Both the position numbers and the translations under genes were made by a program. A stretch of DNA of 64,000 bases from Excoecaria cochinchinensis (lineage: Eukaryota; Streptophyta; Magnoliopsida; Malpighiales; Euphorbiaceae): NCBI GenBank assembly GCA_947683425.1, contig CANTUQ010000101.1, forward strand, positions 31,457,001-31,521,000, read 5' to 3'. Below, in pieces: positions 23,680 through 37,757 of this stretch. The notes beneath the pieces are model-generated. The model ran no database searches and was not told the origin of the DNA. It saw only the letters and a list, made by a program, of their open reading frames with translations. Each line of letters starts with the position of its first letter. Within the stretch, counting starts at the first letter, position 1.

Positions 23680-25817
23680 CAAAATTGAATGACTATTAAA
23701 TTGATGGTGACATGGAGAAGAAACAAGAGACAAATTCTCAAAAAATTTCAGAAATCAAATTGCACATGCAACTGTCCTAACCATATGTCCCCACCATGCA
23801 CATGCATATATCAAACTATCAACCAATTAGTTTTACTTCGTCTTCTTCTATTGCTATATACATATATATATATTTCTTACGTGTATCTAATATAATATAA
23901 TATAATTAATGATTTTTCTTATATGGTCCGGTCATAAACTATCAATGTATAACAGTTTGTAATTGATTTGTTTCACACGAATCTGGTAGAGAGATTAAAT
24001 GGAAACTTCGTATTTGGCCTGAAATCTCGGTTGAAATTAGGCAACAAATTTGAGTGATTTTTTCTACATAAATTGGTTCATTTTTGACATATCATGTGAC
24101 TCTCGGTCTTAAAGTTATTGCAGATAAGAACCCTTTAAGAGTTCTTTTGCTTTTCTAGTCAATCCTAATATTAATTAATTGAAAATGACTTCAATTTCCA
24201 GAATTATATTTCATAAAAATTAATTTATGAAAAGATTATTAGTGAATTTATATTTTAAAAAGAGAATTCAAAGAAATTTAATTTTAAATCATACTTGAAA
24301 AAAAGGATATATTCTCATAGTGAGAAAATGAGTTTTGTGACATAAAAGCTAACTGCAACTTAAACTAGAACGTGCTCAGCTGCTAGGTTGAATTGTTTTC
24401 CATACATAATATTTGTTTTAGTTCTAAGACAGGATAATATAGAAATATTCAAACTAAAAATTGTATTATATGTTTGTCAAATTAGTACGTCAATTAAAAT
24501 AATCATTGGTCGGTTCCTAAAATAATAATAAACATGATTAGAGAGAACTTTGTGTTTGCGTGTGTATATATATCTATGTTTTTATGAGGTACAAATCAAT
24601 ACTTTAATTTTGTTTTATTTTAAAGCAGTGAGGTTTTAAAATTTGAACTCTAACTTGTATAATTCGAACTATTTTAATATGTGAAGTCACGTTAATCAAT
24701 TTAATCCGTTATGAAATCCATATGATCTAATCCCGTTTATAATCCATTTATATTACTTGTAGTTTCTATTTTTTTTTATAATATGAATATAAAAAATAAT
24801 CATTTTAATAGATTATACGTTCATATTTCTATTTTTTTTTAAAATAAAATAATAATATAAAATTTGATCGGTTTATAATCCTATCTCAATTCATTTATCA
24901 TATATATATATATATATATATTACATGAGACTTTTTAAATAAATGATTAGTGAGAATGAGAAATATATAGTATGATTTTGTTTTATTGATTAATGATAAT
25001 AAAGTATAATTTGATGATTAATTTAAACAAATTTTTGGAATTGGGTGAAATTTGTTGCTTAGTGCATGTGTGGATGATATATGTTTTTCAATCAAAAAAT
25101 ATTATGATTTAATAATTAGTTTGATTTAATTGATTAATGATGAAAACTTGATTGATAATGTAATTAGGGACCTACCACGTTACAAGCACATGCCGTTCCC
25201 GGGATTTGCGGTCCCTCCTAATACTTATATTCATGCATCCTTTTCAAATATATTTAGTAAATTGAATTACACAATATTTCATCCCAATTGTCTTTTTTTT
25301 TTTTCCTTTGAAAATTAATAATAAAATTGTCTACGTGTAAATACATTAAATTATGTGAGATGCTGACTTGACGATTATTGGAACAACAAACAATTAGGAT
25401 ATGATTCTGTTGTTTAATTAATTAATTAAATTGATATATAATATATTGAGAATAAACCTCAAAAGTCTTATCCAAGAATTTCTATCTACCAAATCATGGA
25501 ATTCCTCTCTTTTGAATGTTCAGATATTAAGGTGGAAATAATTTTAGATTATAAATTAATTTTATTGCATTTCATTACAAAAAAAATATGTATTAAATTC
25601 TTTCATTTTATTTACTAAAAAACCAAAAATTAACGTTCCTATAATTAAGCAGTTTAATTAGTATGAATTAATACAAGTTTTGGTAAATGATTAATACGAC
25701 ATAGCATGCATGTTTTTTAAAGAAAAAAGAAAATAAGAAAACATGCAACGTTGTTTGTCTACTTTACAAAGTCAAGAATCGTGGCTTCTCAACAAAAATA
25801 GCGCCAATGTCAAAAAG

Positions 25818-25867
<50 letters not shown>

Positions 25868-28369
25868 CTGAACAGATGGGAAAGAAAACAAAAATAATTC
25901 CTTAATTGAAGAAATTAGACCTTGAATTGGGATTATATTTTAAATTCTTGCTCTTTATTGAAAATGGCATCCCACTACTTTAACAAGGAATACTCAAATG
26001 CTTATAGTATTAATAAGGACATCAGTTACGAACATTACACAATTAAGTACTCCACCATTACAATTGTTACTACTGACATTTATAGTATTAATTATTTAAT
26101 AACATATCTAGAGAGCACTATATAAAGATATTAAAGTTTTTCACGTATGTTTTATGTTATACAGTATAATCTTTTTTTAGAATTACTCTTTTTTACTGAG
26201 TTGACTGTCAGAAATATTTTTACCGAAATATTTCAACAAACATAGCAATTATAGTTATGCGGAGTTATATGAACCCACAAATTAGAGGGGCAAAGAGATG
26301 ATGATATTTCCTAATAAATGTATGTGCAGAAGGAAAGAGCATGTATGGTTGCAATCTGTTTGAGTACATCAATAAATATTTGTGATTGTGATTGTAAGAC
26401 ATGAAAGAGAGACAAGATGGTCCAACATAGAATGAGATCCACAAAAGGGTACATATGGGTATTATCCAAGATGTGCGTTAGGGGCCATAACTGAAAGTGC
26501 CCTTCACGAGGGGTTGTCTGTTAGTTTGTAGTTGAGGAATACCAAAAGGACCCCAACTGCCACTAGGGTTGTTTGAATACTCACTTTCTAAATGGTTGTT
26601 AATAACATGCTTGCTTTGTCTATAAACTTAAACCCTACCATATGAAATTTTCTAATGTTGGATTGAGACCGTAGGCCACCTTTACCCTTGTAAGGTAACA
26701 AGTTAGTTATATTTGGTGCCTCGTGGTTATGTTTTAGGTAGCTTATGTCATAGTCTGTTGCATCTCTTAAATTGCAACAAAATCCTTATCTAGATCCAGT
26801 ATTAAATTTATTCAAAAGTCGGTTCTGTGAAGTTATTGAACTTAGAGGAAAAAAGAAAAGGAAACTTTGAATTGTTCTCTGAGGACCAATGAGAATTGGA
26901 GCAGGAGATACGGCCACACTTTTCCCTCATTCTCTGCTCAAATAGTTGGAATTCCTGTAAGGATTTTCAAATTTTGCTTAGTTTTCTTTGAAAATCTGAT
27001 TTCAGAGTCAATGATAATCTTCCAAGCTGGTATACCCGATAACTCAGGCGCAACTTGCTTACAAACATCATTCATTCATACTGTTGTAGCTGCACACTAC
27101 CCTGCATTGTAATTGTATTTATGGACACAAATCATTGTATATTACATGGTGTGTCTACTTTTTATTTAATAAACTTTAAAATAAATGTTTTAATAGTTTG
27201 ATATTGTTATAATTGACGTAAAAAAAATAAAATTTCACTTGGTTATATTTATTTTTGGTGATAATATTTTTTATAAGATGTTCTTTTTTAAATTTTAAGC
27301 AATTGAATTATATGAAAATACCGAATTATATTGTATTATATGTTTAGAAAAAAAAAAAGAAAAGATTAAGTGAGAAAAACTCTAAGCCAACCTGCTTACA
27401 AACATCATCATGCTGCATGCAGGATCTCACTAATCTCCAAAATATCGAATTGTATTACGTTGTATTATTTAGAACAGAATACAGTTTTTGTTAATGGATC
27501 TTGCGAATAATACACTGTCGATAAAGAAGTATAACTATTTAGGAAAATTGACTTTTGGTTTCTTTACATGAATGAATGTATATTACTACTTCAGTCCAAA
27601 AATAAAACTACATGCTGAAAACAGAGTAATGCTCACCTCTGATATGAGGAATCAATACCCCGTTTTCTCTATGGGCCTGAGAGGCACTGTATCAGCATTA
27701 ACCAAATTTGACATAACAAGCACAGGCCAGAATCCGTAGAAACAAGTAACAACAATTAAAGCAACTAACTCAGTTACCAACATTAAGCCATGGATAATAA
27801 TCAAGGCAAAGAAATGAAGTTTCATGAACAGGACAAAGCATTAAATCATCAAAAGCCTAAACCTTCTCATGAGTTCATCAATACATACATCAAAGCTGTC
27901 TGCTAAGTGCTATCCATAACAAAACTAATACAACCCTGAATTATTCATAAGACGCTTCAGCACTGATATCTATTTAAAGCCATTACAACTTGCTACCATC
28001 AAAATGAGGGATCATCCATTGAAATAATGAGTTGAATCAAAAAATTTCATTTTTCTAAGCAATACATATCTTGGACTGTAACAAACAGAATCTAACAGGG
28101 AGCATTTAGTATCAAATGATGCGTCTCTGCCAGGAACAACCTTCTATTCCAGCATATAGTTTACTCCCAAGAAATACATTTTTGGTTTGAGAAGAGAGAA
28201 AAAAACCTCACAAAGTATCTTAAATAGCTGGTCAACCAAAAACCAAAATCCCACTCAAGAGTAAAAGAATCGAACCCAAAAGAATATTACCTCTTAACTG
28301 TCAATACGGTCAGTCTATGAACACTTCAACAAATAGGACACTGTAAACTGCAGATCAGCGAATTCTAAA
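23680..28369. other. 4.7-kb AT-rich intergenic region
   Basis: No gene I can support. An 81-codon open frame at 26,867-27,112 (+) has near-normal amino-acid composition (ending HTVVAAHYPAL) but no family I recognise. Part of its text (CTTGCTTACAAACATCAT) recurs near 27,390, which suggests a repeat. The bZIP 3' untranslated region probably occupies the right end. Confidence 0.5.
25820..25865. repeat. (TA)n microsatellite
   Basis: About 22 uninterrupted TA units. Confidence 0.95.
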
Positions 28370-31300
28370 TCAAATGCTGCTGCTTTCACTCGCTGAAATT
28401 GAGGGGCCTTCAGATTTAACTAGAACACTGCTTCTGCTGCTGATATCAAGCCCCTGCAATCGTCCGAGAGGATCCTGTTGCAACATCTCTGGGAAGCCAT
28501 GCGAATGGGATGTAGCACCCATAGGCTGATGCGCACTCGACATGTTAGACTGGAATTGATGAAACTGTGGCATTTGCATGTTGTGGGTGTTAACTGGCCT
28601 AGGCTGTGACTGTAGTGGAAAGAAGGAAGATTGGGTAGTGTATGGCATATGGTGCATTCCCAAATTATAGGTATCTGTCGGTGTTATCATTTCTCCGGTG
28701 GCAATCTTGAGTCTCTCCACTTCCTTCTTCAGTGCTTCATTCAGAGCTGCATATCATAGAATACCAAAATTGTTACATTGAGAAACTTTCTATTGCAAGT
28801 TAAACCAAAAGAACTAGAGAATCATGGCATCCACTTAAAACTATCCACTGACGGTATGTCAAAGTCAAAGATCAAAAGATGTTAACAAGAAAGTTTATAC
28901 ACTAAGATATAGTAATAATGAGATATTCCATATTCCAAACACTAGAACCCCAGATTGTGGTCCAGAATCCATATAGATGAAGGGGCAGGGCATGATTTTA
29001 ATTTGACAAACTATATGGACCAGAGTGAGAAGCAACACCAATATATTTCACATCATAGAAAAGCAATTATTATGCTTTCAAACAACATTAGCATGTGCTG
29101 GACAAAATAAAACATAGAACAGGATAGAGTTCTCTTGCAAGTAGAATTCTCCCTCAAAAGCCTACAGGGTAATTTCTGAAAAGCTGTATCCAACAATGAA
29201 CAAGGTAATAAAACTAAAGCATCTTAAAACATACCATCACGTAATTGAGCCTGCTGTTCCATAGCTTGTAAGCGAAGCTTAAGCTCTGTGTTTTCAGTAG
29301 TCAAGCCTGTTGTATCTCTCTGAAAGAGAACACAAGACCGTAACTAAACAGAAAATTGAGGAACTAGGTACTCCTAGTCAAAACCTAAAAAATGCTTCTA
29401 TGCCCAGAAGAATAAACATAAAAAAGAATACATATTGAAGAGCAGTCATGAAGCTGTGAGATCTAGAAAATTGTTGTTTAATTTCATGAAACATAAAGCT
29501 AAACCTGGAATAATGTGAGTTGTGCAGAAAGTGTGGTTGCTTCTGTCTGAAGGGTCTGCACTTTTCTTTCAAGTTCTGATATATAGCGAGCTTTCCTCTC
29601 TTTTGACCGAGCAGCAGACTGCCGATTGGCAATGATCCTGCATAAATTAGGTATTTCAGAGGAACTTAAAGAAAAATATCTCTGCTGTTAGGTACAGCCA
29701 GATTAGATTCATAAGATAAATTTCCTTGATAAAGGAATCAGATCCCTACGGATTCATGAGTATATTATTTATTACAGAACAATGATAATAAAAGTCCAGT
29801 CCATCCCCATGTTTGCTTAGTTTATTTTCTTTACAATCAGACACTTTGGAGGTATTGCATGACAATCCCTATATTTTTGCATTGACTTCACCTAACAAGC
29901 AGCCAAAAATATGAGCCTTGTATTTCCTATTGCAAGCACATTCTCAGATCTAGAAGATCTCCAGTTTTTTCACAGGAAGTGAACATTGGGTTTCGATAAA
30001 AGCTAAGTGGTGAAAATATGTCGCATCCCCACAGAAAGAATGAGATCAAGAGACCAAGATAGGAACTAAATAATAGTATACTTAGCATGTGCCGCACATT
30101 AAAAACATTATCTATCACCTAAATGCCATTGCATTGCATAACACATGATCATTTGAGCTTGAATCTTTATAATCAAGCTTTATATGCATATGGAAGGCAC
30201 CATGAAAGATCATCTACAGCAACCTTGAATTAGAATATGTTACAAAGCAACACACCGCAGCTCCCCCAAAATGATCAAATTCGTTTGAAAGAAAATTTGA
30301 GTGAATTAGTTCCTAATAATATCATGAATGCAATAACCAATAAACATGTAGATGTTGCAACCTGCTTGCATTAAGAGCTCATCATCATCCAAAACACAAA
30401 GACCATCTTTTGATCATTGAAAAACTATAAGTTTCAATTTCCACCATGAATAATCTAAGTTATTAACTGAAGCACTTGCATACTTTCTAAAAACTACAGC
30501 ATGAAAATGACCAATGAAGAATTTCAACTTCGTCAACATCAACATATTTGTGCTTGACAATGTTATTTAAACATTACAGATCTTAACAAGCTTCAAATCC
30601 AAAATTAACTTCTCCAGCAAGAGAAAAGAGCCTGAATAGAGAAGCTTGACATAGACAAAGCATCTTGATAGATGCATAAGCCATGCAAACCAACCTAATA
30701 CCAACCAAATTTTGACACAGGACCTAACTCAGAAAGCCCAATTTGCAATGCACTCAAGAGTTAAAGAGCATAGTTCCACAGTCCAAAATCAAAATGATTT
30801 ACCGCCAAAAAAGCAATGAACTTTATCTAGAAATGCAATGACATCGACTACAATAAAGAAAAAAAGAAAAAGAAAAAATCTTTTATCAAACCCAATTGTC
30901 AACCATAACAAAATTGCCTACATATAAATAAAAAGAGAAAATGTAGATTAAAAGATAAAACCTTTTGGCTCGTTTTGGATCCAGAGTCCAAAGCTCAGCG
31001 AGTTTATCAGGAGCCATAGCTTTCTTTGCCTCTATAGATTCCATAAGCGAAGATCCATCAACTGAATTGCTATACCTATGTCGAGGACGGACATTCTTCT
31101 CCCCATCACCATCACCACCACTAGCCACCTGAACCTCACCACCACTACCTGACCCATGAACCGCATTGTCAGATTTAGGAGCTGAGGGACCTTCGTCGGG
31201 TCTGGATCCGAACTTTTCAATATCCATATAAGTACAAAATAGATCATCCTCGGATCCAAGCTCATCAAAAGAGCTACCAGATGGGCAACTACCGGATGGG

Positions 31301-31482
31301 TTTTTAAACGGGTCAGGACCGAGATCCAGGTCTTCCGGGATCCGGAAATGTACCTCGGAATGGGCTCTTCGGTGGCCGGAGGTCCTCATAGGAAATGATT
31401 GAGCGGGAGGTAAGAGAAGGGAATCTAATGTTGGGTTGGGTTTAGGATTAGATGTGCTGTTTATGATTGTGGGATCCTGCAT
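28370..31482 (-). CDS. Group I-type bZIP transcription factor (VIP1/RSG-like)
   Basis: Four coding exons: 31482-30962, 29637-29505, 29319-29235, 28746-28370; 371 codons plus stop. The N-terminal half is acidic and Ser/Pro-rich, with RTSGHRRAHSEVHFRIPEDL and RHRYSNSVDGSS: R-x-x-S-type sites that in relatives (RSG, VIP1) are phosphorylated and bound by 14-3-3, controlling nuclear entry. The basic region spans exons 1 and 2 (DPKRAKRIIANRQSAARSKE; the Lys-Arg of this group's N-x7-K/R pattern), followed by a leucine zipper (ARYISELERKVQTLQTEATT) and TTGLTTENTELKLRLQAMEQ. The tail is Gln/Ser/His-rich. It binds DNA as a dimer. Intron 1 is 1.3 kb. Its ATG is preceded by a (CTT/GAA)n leader repeat. 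Confidence 0.94.
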
Positions 31483-31529
31483 TTCGGGTTAGTTGGTTGT
31501 TGTTTGTCTCTTTTTATTGTGATTGTTGT

Positions 31530-31568
31530 TCAGCTTCTTCTTCTTCTTCTTCTTCTTCTTCTTCTTCT
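31530..31568. repeat. (CTT)n microsatellite in bZIP leader
   Basis: About 12 CTT units on +, that is GAA repeats in the bZIP transcript leader 50-90 bp before its ATG. Confidence 0.85.
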
Positions 31569-31873
31569 GCGAGTCTCATGGCAAGTCGTGTCGGGGAAAT
31601 TGCAGATGAAAAGTCCGCCTTTTGTGTTTTTTCTTACAGTTTTGGAGGCTAAACGATGCCGTTTTAATTATATTCTCTTTATATATTTATTTATCTTCAT
31701 CTCTGTTCCTTTCTGGCTTAGATTGCTTAAATACTTCAATTTCTTATTTTAATACATATAAAAAAAATGACATTAATTACGCTCCAAAAATTCATTCAAT
31801 CCATAGAAAATAATAAGTGAGGGATGGATGTAGATAAATTATTATTTTCTAATTTCTATGCATGCAAGTTTAT

Positions 31874-32314
31874 TGATAATACATCAAATATCATCTGCTA
31901 TCAGGCCTATAGAGTCGGTCCAAACACGGGCAAGGCCCAAGGCCTACAAGGCGAAGTCAACAGACACGAACCCCAAGGACGACCGATCGGACGATGTGAC
32001 ATTCCGTCCCATCAGCCGTCTGACAAAAGGCAGTGATCACCTCAACCTCCTGCTCGCTGTCGTTTCGCCGGATACCTATTCTGACAGCCAGATATCATTT
32101 TTCTAGGCACTCAAGTGTCTCTCAACATCTCTTATAAATAGTCCAGCCAGCGATATCCTCAGGTATTGAACCCCAAGCACTCTCTCTCTAAAGTCACTGA
32201 CTTAAGTTTCGGAGTGCTTATGCCCGGTCCGACCGGGCATTTTTCCTTGCAGGTCGCTCTTACCCGATCGGCTGTTCCCTCCCTCTCCAGATAAAGACAA
32301 TTCGACCTTTATCA
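31874..32314 (+). mobile_element. Solo LTR of the Tat/Retand family, TSD TTTAT
   Basis: Starts TGATAAT and ends CTTTATCA, and resembles the 3' LTR at 62,370-62,836. Shared marks are the AAATATCAT start, the CATCAGCCGTCTGACA block, a TATAAATA box (32,133-32,140), TCTCTCTCTAAAG and the GATCGG-rich end. It is flanked on both sides by TTTAT (31,869-31,873 and 32,315-32,319). No internal region remains, so it formed by LTR-LTR recombination. Confidence 0.92.
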
Positions 32315-32319
32315 TTTAT

Positions 32320-32949
32320 TATATTGGATAAATTTTTTCTAATTGTTAAATTTAATAAGCTTTAAGAACAACTTTCGAATTTTAAAAGATTGATTTATAC
32401 ATTGCAAATAAATTTTAAGACACAGCATAATTAATTATTATTGATTTCTACAAAAATTTGATGCACCAAAAGAATCTTATAAAGCATAAATATATTATAT
32501 ATAGCCTAGGTGCAATATTCACATAAAATAAAAAACAATAATTTAAGATGTTTTTTTTTTCTTTTCCCATTAATATGAATTCATGTTGAATTATAGGAAA
32601 CTATTAATTCTATTTAATATTGAAAAATCTATCAACAAATTATCCTCGGGCATCAGTTAATGTTGTGGTATTTGAGTCGGACGGAGAGTCTTGGACCAGG
32701 GCATCATATATAGAATTATAGATCTTATATAAGCCATAAATAACTTGATCCAGAAGGCATAGATAAGCATGTATATAAGCCATTAAAGTTCATTTAGAAA
32801 TATATATGCTTTACCCTTTGTTCACCTTTTGTAAGAGGACGCTGATAACAAATTAATTAAGGCCTATAATTGAAAATGAGATTGCAATAACTTTTTTGCA
32901 TTGTTATTCCTCATCATTAGAACACAAATTGAAAGGTGAGGCAGAGAAA
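32320..32949. other. Intergenic with CHIL-end and chimera-promoter remnants
   Basis: AT-rich. From about 32,720 it contains a block like the CHIL 3' flank (AAGCATGTATATAAGCCATT). This is fused directly to the chimera promoter text (TATATATGCTTTACCC) of module B. Confidence 0.6.
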
Positions 32950-33956
32950 ATGGCATCATCAAAGCCAAAAGAATTAAAGTGGTAACCAAGCGCAATCGAT
33001 GTTTCCAGCTTTAATAGTCATGACAGGTCCGTCAACAAGCAAAAAAAAAGTGAAATTGCTTGTGAATTATCTGCATATCTTCAATATCCTCTTATCAACG
33101 AACAAGATATAACCCCAATCCTTGAAGACTACACCCTAAAATCTACCACCACTGCCAGTGACTTAGCTTTCAAAATCATCACTCAAATCGCTTCAACCCA
33201 AATCAATTCAAAACTCAGAGTTATCATCAACACCCCGCTCTCTAAAAATGATGAGTTCAACCAATTGGTGCAACTAGCAAGTTCTAAAAGTTCATCTATG
33301 ATCATCATTGAATGTTTAAGTCACGACTATGTCAGCCTTTTAATGTGTATGAAAATGTGTATGTTTTGTGATAAATTTTTGTAATTTGTCCGAATTGCCT
33401 CTTTCAAAGCCACATTGAATCTAGAATTTTTCCAACCATTTTTAGATATGAAAGACATGAACACCCACTGAATTTTGTGATCAAGCCATCTTGGGTAAAC
33501 TTTATATATAAATACGGCAAGTGTGATGAGTTGGGAAATACAGTATCCTATAAATGCTATGATTGCAATTTTGATATTCATCTTGCTTGTGCTTTCCCTC
33601 CATTTGATGATTTGTTTGCAAATGTGGCGTTAGTTCCCACTAGGCTTGTTGGTGGGTTTAGAAGATATCAGTTAACCATAGGTTGGAATGACTTAAACTT
33701 TTTGCCTTGTCAACTTAAAAGCCGCAGGACTGCAATAGAAGACTTTACTATTCATGTTTTTGATAATGTGGAAGTTTTGCCAGAGTGGGTTGGCAATTTT
33801 CCCTCTCTTAAAATCCTTACCATTGACGATTGTGAGAATATGAAGCATTTACCTTCAGCTACAGCCCTTCACGGCCTCTTCCAATTATCTGAATTGTATA
33901 TTTATGACTGTCCACTCCTCCAAAAAAGTTGTGCAAAGAAGAGTGGCTCTGAGTGA
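32950..33956 (+). pseudogene. P-loop/DC1/LRR chimera pseudogene, copy B
   Basis: Homologous to the intact gene at 16,071-17,558. ATGGCATCATCAAAG is present, but a short indel puts TAA at codon 12. The P-loop part continues to about 33,345 in a mixed frame. The first DC1 finger and the linker (roughly 430 bp) are deleted at an AATGTGTATG/AAAATGTGTATG junction. The second DC1 finger and LRR tail are open from 33,477 to 33,956 (FIYKYGKCDELGNTVSYKCY through to KKSGSE). It ends with TGA where the others continue WPKISHI. Confidence 0.9.
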
Positions 33957-34130
33957 TTCAATAATCTAAATCAATTAGATATGATCACATCAGCAAAAGT
34001 TGACCTGTTAGATAGCATTCAATTAAAATTTCAAATTTGATTACTCCTAATTTAATACATGTAATTTGGCAAAAAATCTGGATTCGATTCCTAATTTTAT
34101 AGTTGTAATTTAGGCTCTATTTGAAGTGTT
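33957..34130 (-). pseudogene. CHIL intron-3 remnant, module B
   Basis: Matches the intron between CHIL exons 3 and 4 of modules A and D (TTAGATATGATCACATCAGC; GGATTCGATTCCTAA). No CHIL exon survives here. Its place and orientation show that B was once the same convergent module. Confidence 0.7.
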
Positions 34131-34240
34131 TGGCCGGGGTTGACGTCCAACTCATAGTTTCAAACTAAAATTGTAAATACAGCCCTCTAATAAGTAGATT
34201 TCTAACGGATGAAATTGAGTTTAGACAAATTGAAGAGGTG

Positions 34241-34244
<4 letters not shown>

Positions 34245-34281
<37 letters not shown>
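34245..34281. repeat. (AT)n microsatellite
   Basis: About 18 AT units. Confidence 0.95.
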
Positions 34282-34284
<3 letters not shown>

Positions 34285-34622
34285 GTGTACAGAACGAATT
34301 ATAAATGTCATTATAAAAATCAAATCTAAAATTTCCCTCAAATTTAATTGCCCAACTAACTTTTATGGGTTAAAAAAAAGGAAAAAAAAAATTATTTTGC
34401 CCCCAGACTTATTTGAAATGTGTTTGTATGTTCCTGTCTTTTTTTAGAGCAAAAATGTCTTTTAACTTACAAAATTCAAACAAAGTTACCCTTCCGCTAA
34501 ACTCCAGTTAACTCGAGTGTAACGGCGCTAACGTGGCATTGCCACGCCAGTGCCACGTGTATTTTAATTCAAAATAGATAAAAGTACTAAAATGCCCTTA
34601 AAGTTGTTTTCAGGGTACTAAA

Positions 34623-36050
34623 TGTCACGACCCAAATTTAGTCATGACCGGCGCATAAACTACCTAAATAATAGTCCATGCTAGCCTTACCGTACTATCA
34701 AAACTATATAAATTATTCAATTTATAGAAAGTCCTCAAAAACAAAAGTACTAAAGTTCAAAGTCCAATCTTAAAGTTCCAAATACATGCCAAAATTAAAC
34801 TACAGAGCCTGTACAGAATATAAAGAAATTATTTAAAATTCTAATGTTGCACTAACATGCTAACTGAAATATAATATTGGCTAATTCATATCTAATAGCA
34901 GATGAAAATAAGTTCATTGCCAACAGAAAGATAAAAGCTGCAACTGGCTGAACAGAACAACTAATCTGGAAAAAAAAAGGTAGAGCGGACGTGGTTTGAG
35001 TACAGTGACTCAGTGAATAATAACTACAGCACACAACAAACTGAGAATAGGCAATAATTCAAACTAATTTAACGAAATATATTAGCAACTAAAATGGTAT
35101 AATAAGTCATAAAATAAATCATTTAGTAAGCAGAAAAATTTTAAATAATTAAATTCACATTTCAAAATACAGATCAAAATCACGGTACAGTTCAACAGGT
35201 TGATGATAGTCCACACCACCAAAGGCCAGATAACAGATGTTCCCACCACAGATATCATGCAATGCTTCTAATGCAGATTTCAATGACAGATGATGCATGA
35301 TAGCAAATTATGTACTTTCCTAAACATGGGATATCTGTGGCGGAACCTGATACAGATTCAGATAGCAGATCGCTCAATAGAGCCAGATACAAATAATAAC
35401 TGATCACATGTACCGGTTCGAAAACATTTTCATTAATACAACATATCAAAAATTTTAGCGAAAAATAAATGTCATTTCAAAGCAGATAGCAAATAAGTTC
35501 AGATAAATTTGATACACGACTCAAATATGTTCATATAAATAGATCAATCATTTACTGAAATGTATAATAAACATAAAATAATTCAGAAGCCTGTTCTCAG
35601 AATCTAAAACTCTAAAACATATAATATTCAATTAAGTAAATAAAACGAATCAAAATATTAATTAAATCAACAAAATAAATAAAAAGTAAAATTTGTGTAA
35701 AACTAATATAATAAAAATCAATAAATACTAGTAGAAAATTAACATAGAAATAAGTTGCACAAGTTCATTTGATAAAAGATTAAAACATTTTTAATTAAAT
35801 AGAACTTAATAAACAAAATATTCTGAGTCAAAATTTAAAAGATAGTTTTTTTTTTAAACAGATGTATACTGTAATTACCACTCATCTGAAATTTCCAATA
35901 AGCAAGGTCCAACACTCAAAAGCAAGCTACTCACTCTATGGAAGGCGTACTGGAATTTCCTAATCATAGGAAAAAAATATATATATATATTGATCACTCT
36001 AACTATTGTATTGGCCCAGCAATAATTTCTAACACTATAATTGTAGAATA
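34623..36050 (+). mobile_element. LTR-like gypsy fragment beginning TGTCACGACCC
   Basis: Begins TGTCACGACCCAAATTT, a start typical of long plant gypsy (Tekay/Del-type) LTRs, and contains GAGTACAGTGACTCAGTGAATA-type text often found in them. It has no coding capacity. I could not fix the right end or an internal region; a LINE interrupts the area. Confidence 0.45.
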
Positions 36051-36523
36051 TTTGAGAACTTATTCGAAATAAGATAAACTAAATTTTTAGAACAATAATT
36101 AGAGTTGATATTATATGTTCATAGGACAATTTTGTGCTGAAATTATACTTTTATATATTTAAAGATGTTTGTTAACATATGTTTATATATATTTGAACTA
36201 AAAATTTACCCATGATATAAAACATATATTTTATTTTATTACCCTTAAAAGAACTAGTCTACAGATTTAAAATTGTCTAAAACTATTTAAAACAATGAAA
36301 AGTTATGACTAATTCATTAAGGAAAATAATATATTCATAAGTATATATAATTATACATATATGCAAAACGTACTACACTGTACAAGCAATAAGTAAATAA
36401 GAAAACTAATAAATTACACAAAATAATCATTATTAAAACATTTAATTATTATATATAAAAATATCAAATTGACAGGATGAGAATTATGAAAATAGAATAA
36501 CCTTGAGATAGGACAAAACATTA

Positions 36524-37625
36524 AAAATCTTTATTTTTTTTTTTTTTTGATTAAGAAAAGAGGTGAGCAAGCTCACAAAAACCACAAACTAACGACTATA
36601 AGACACTCCCACAGTGTCATGAGACAGCCAAGATCTTATCCCTTGAGGAGGAGAATGCAAAGCATGATAGCCATAAGGAAAGCTAAATCCCAGCTAGGCA
36701 AGATAATCTGCAGCAAAGTTGGCTTCACGGTGAACATGCCTGAAGGAGACTATGGAGAAGCAACTAGTCAGACCCCTAATACGATTAATCAAAGTGACAC
36801 AAGAGGGGCTGAGAGCAGAGTTTCCATTAATCATTTCAACAGCCAACTTATTATCACTCTCCACCATAACATGCTTAAACCCTTCTTCCCTAACCATGCA
36901 AAGCCCGTAGTAAATACCCCAAATTTCTGCTAAAAGAATAGGGCAGATCCCCAGATTAGCAACAAAGCCAGAGCACCAGTAGCCCAAGTGATTTCTCATA
37001 AGACCACCGCAAGCAGCAGCTCCTCCTCTAGAAACCGAAGCATCCGAATTCAACTTGACAAAATTCATGGGAGGATGGACCCAAGAAACTAAAGAGGGTA
37101 CTGAGTTCTTCTTACCAATCACCTCAGCCGAATTTAAAGCTGTCTGACAAAAATGAGCAAAAGTCTGCATATCAAACACCAAGGAGAGGACGGGTCTTTG
37201 CTTGTTCTGAAAAATGAAGTCGTTCCTGTGCTTCCAAAGGAACCAGCAACCTATAGCAAATCTTTCCGGCCAAGCGACACCTTCATGATAGGAATCCGAA
37301 ATGCTCAAGTTAAGCTTCATCCAGTTTCTCAAGATATCTGGCTTCATCAAGAGTTGGGGCTGATCACTAGGAATACAGAAGCTCCAGAATTGACTAGCTA
37401 CCAGGCAATCGCGCAGCACATGAAGGCTATTCTCTCCCTCTTTCCCACAGATCGGGCAGTCATCTCTATCCGTGAAGTGTCTTCTTCTTCTTTCAGCGTT
37501 GGTCATGACTCCCTTATTAACAACAAGCCAAAGAAACATTTTGATACGTTGAGAAACTTTCGTAGGTTTTCAAAGGATGCCTTCCGTAGGAAAAAAGAAA
37601 AGAAAAATAAATAATTTAAAATCTT
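36524..37625 (-). mobile_element. 5'-truncated LINE (non-LTR retrotransposon)
   Basis: Minus-strand ORF 37,539-36,694 encodes the C-terminal end of a plant LINE: a zf-RVT zinc motif (CPICGKEGENSLHVLRDC) and an RNase H domain with acidic residues in VKLNSDASV, LLAEIWG and MVESDN, then HVHREANFAAD. No reverse transcriptase survives, as is usual for 5'-truncated copies. The 3' end carries a poly(A) tail, seen as T(n) at 36,533-36,549 on +. The direct repeat AAAATCTT (36,524-36,531 and 37,618-37,625) is a plausible target-site duplication. Confidence 0.88.
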
Positions 37626-37712
37626 GTTGCCGAGAGAACATTTTAACATGCCAAAGAAAACAAAGTGCAATTATGTTGAAGAAATTAGAACTAAAGGATG
37701 CCGAAGAAACAA

Positions 37713-37757
<45 letters not shown>
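37713..37757. repeat. (TAA)n microsatellite
   Basis: About 15 TAA units. Confidence 0.95.
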
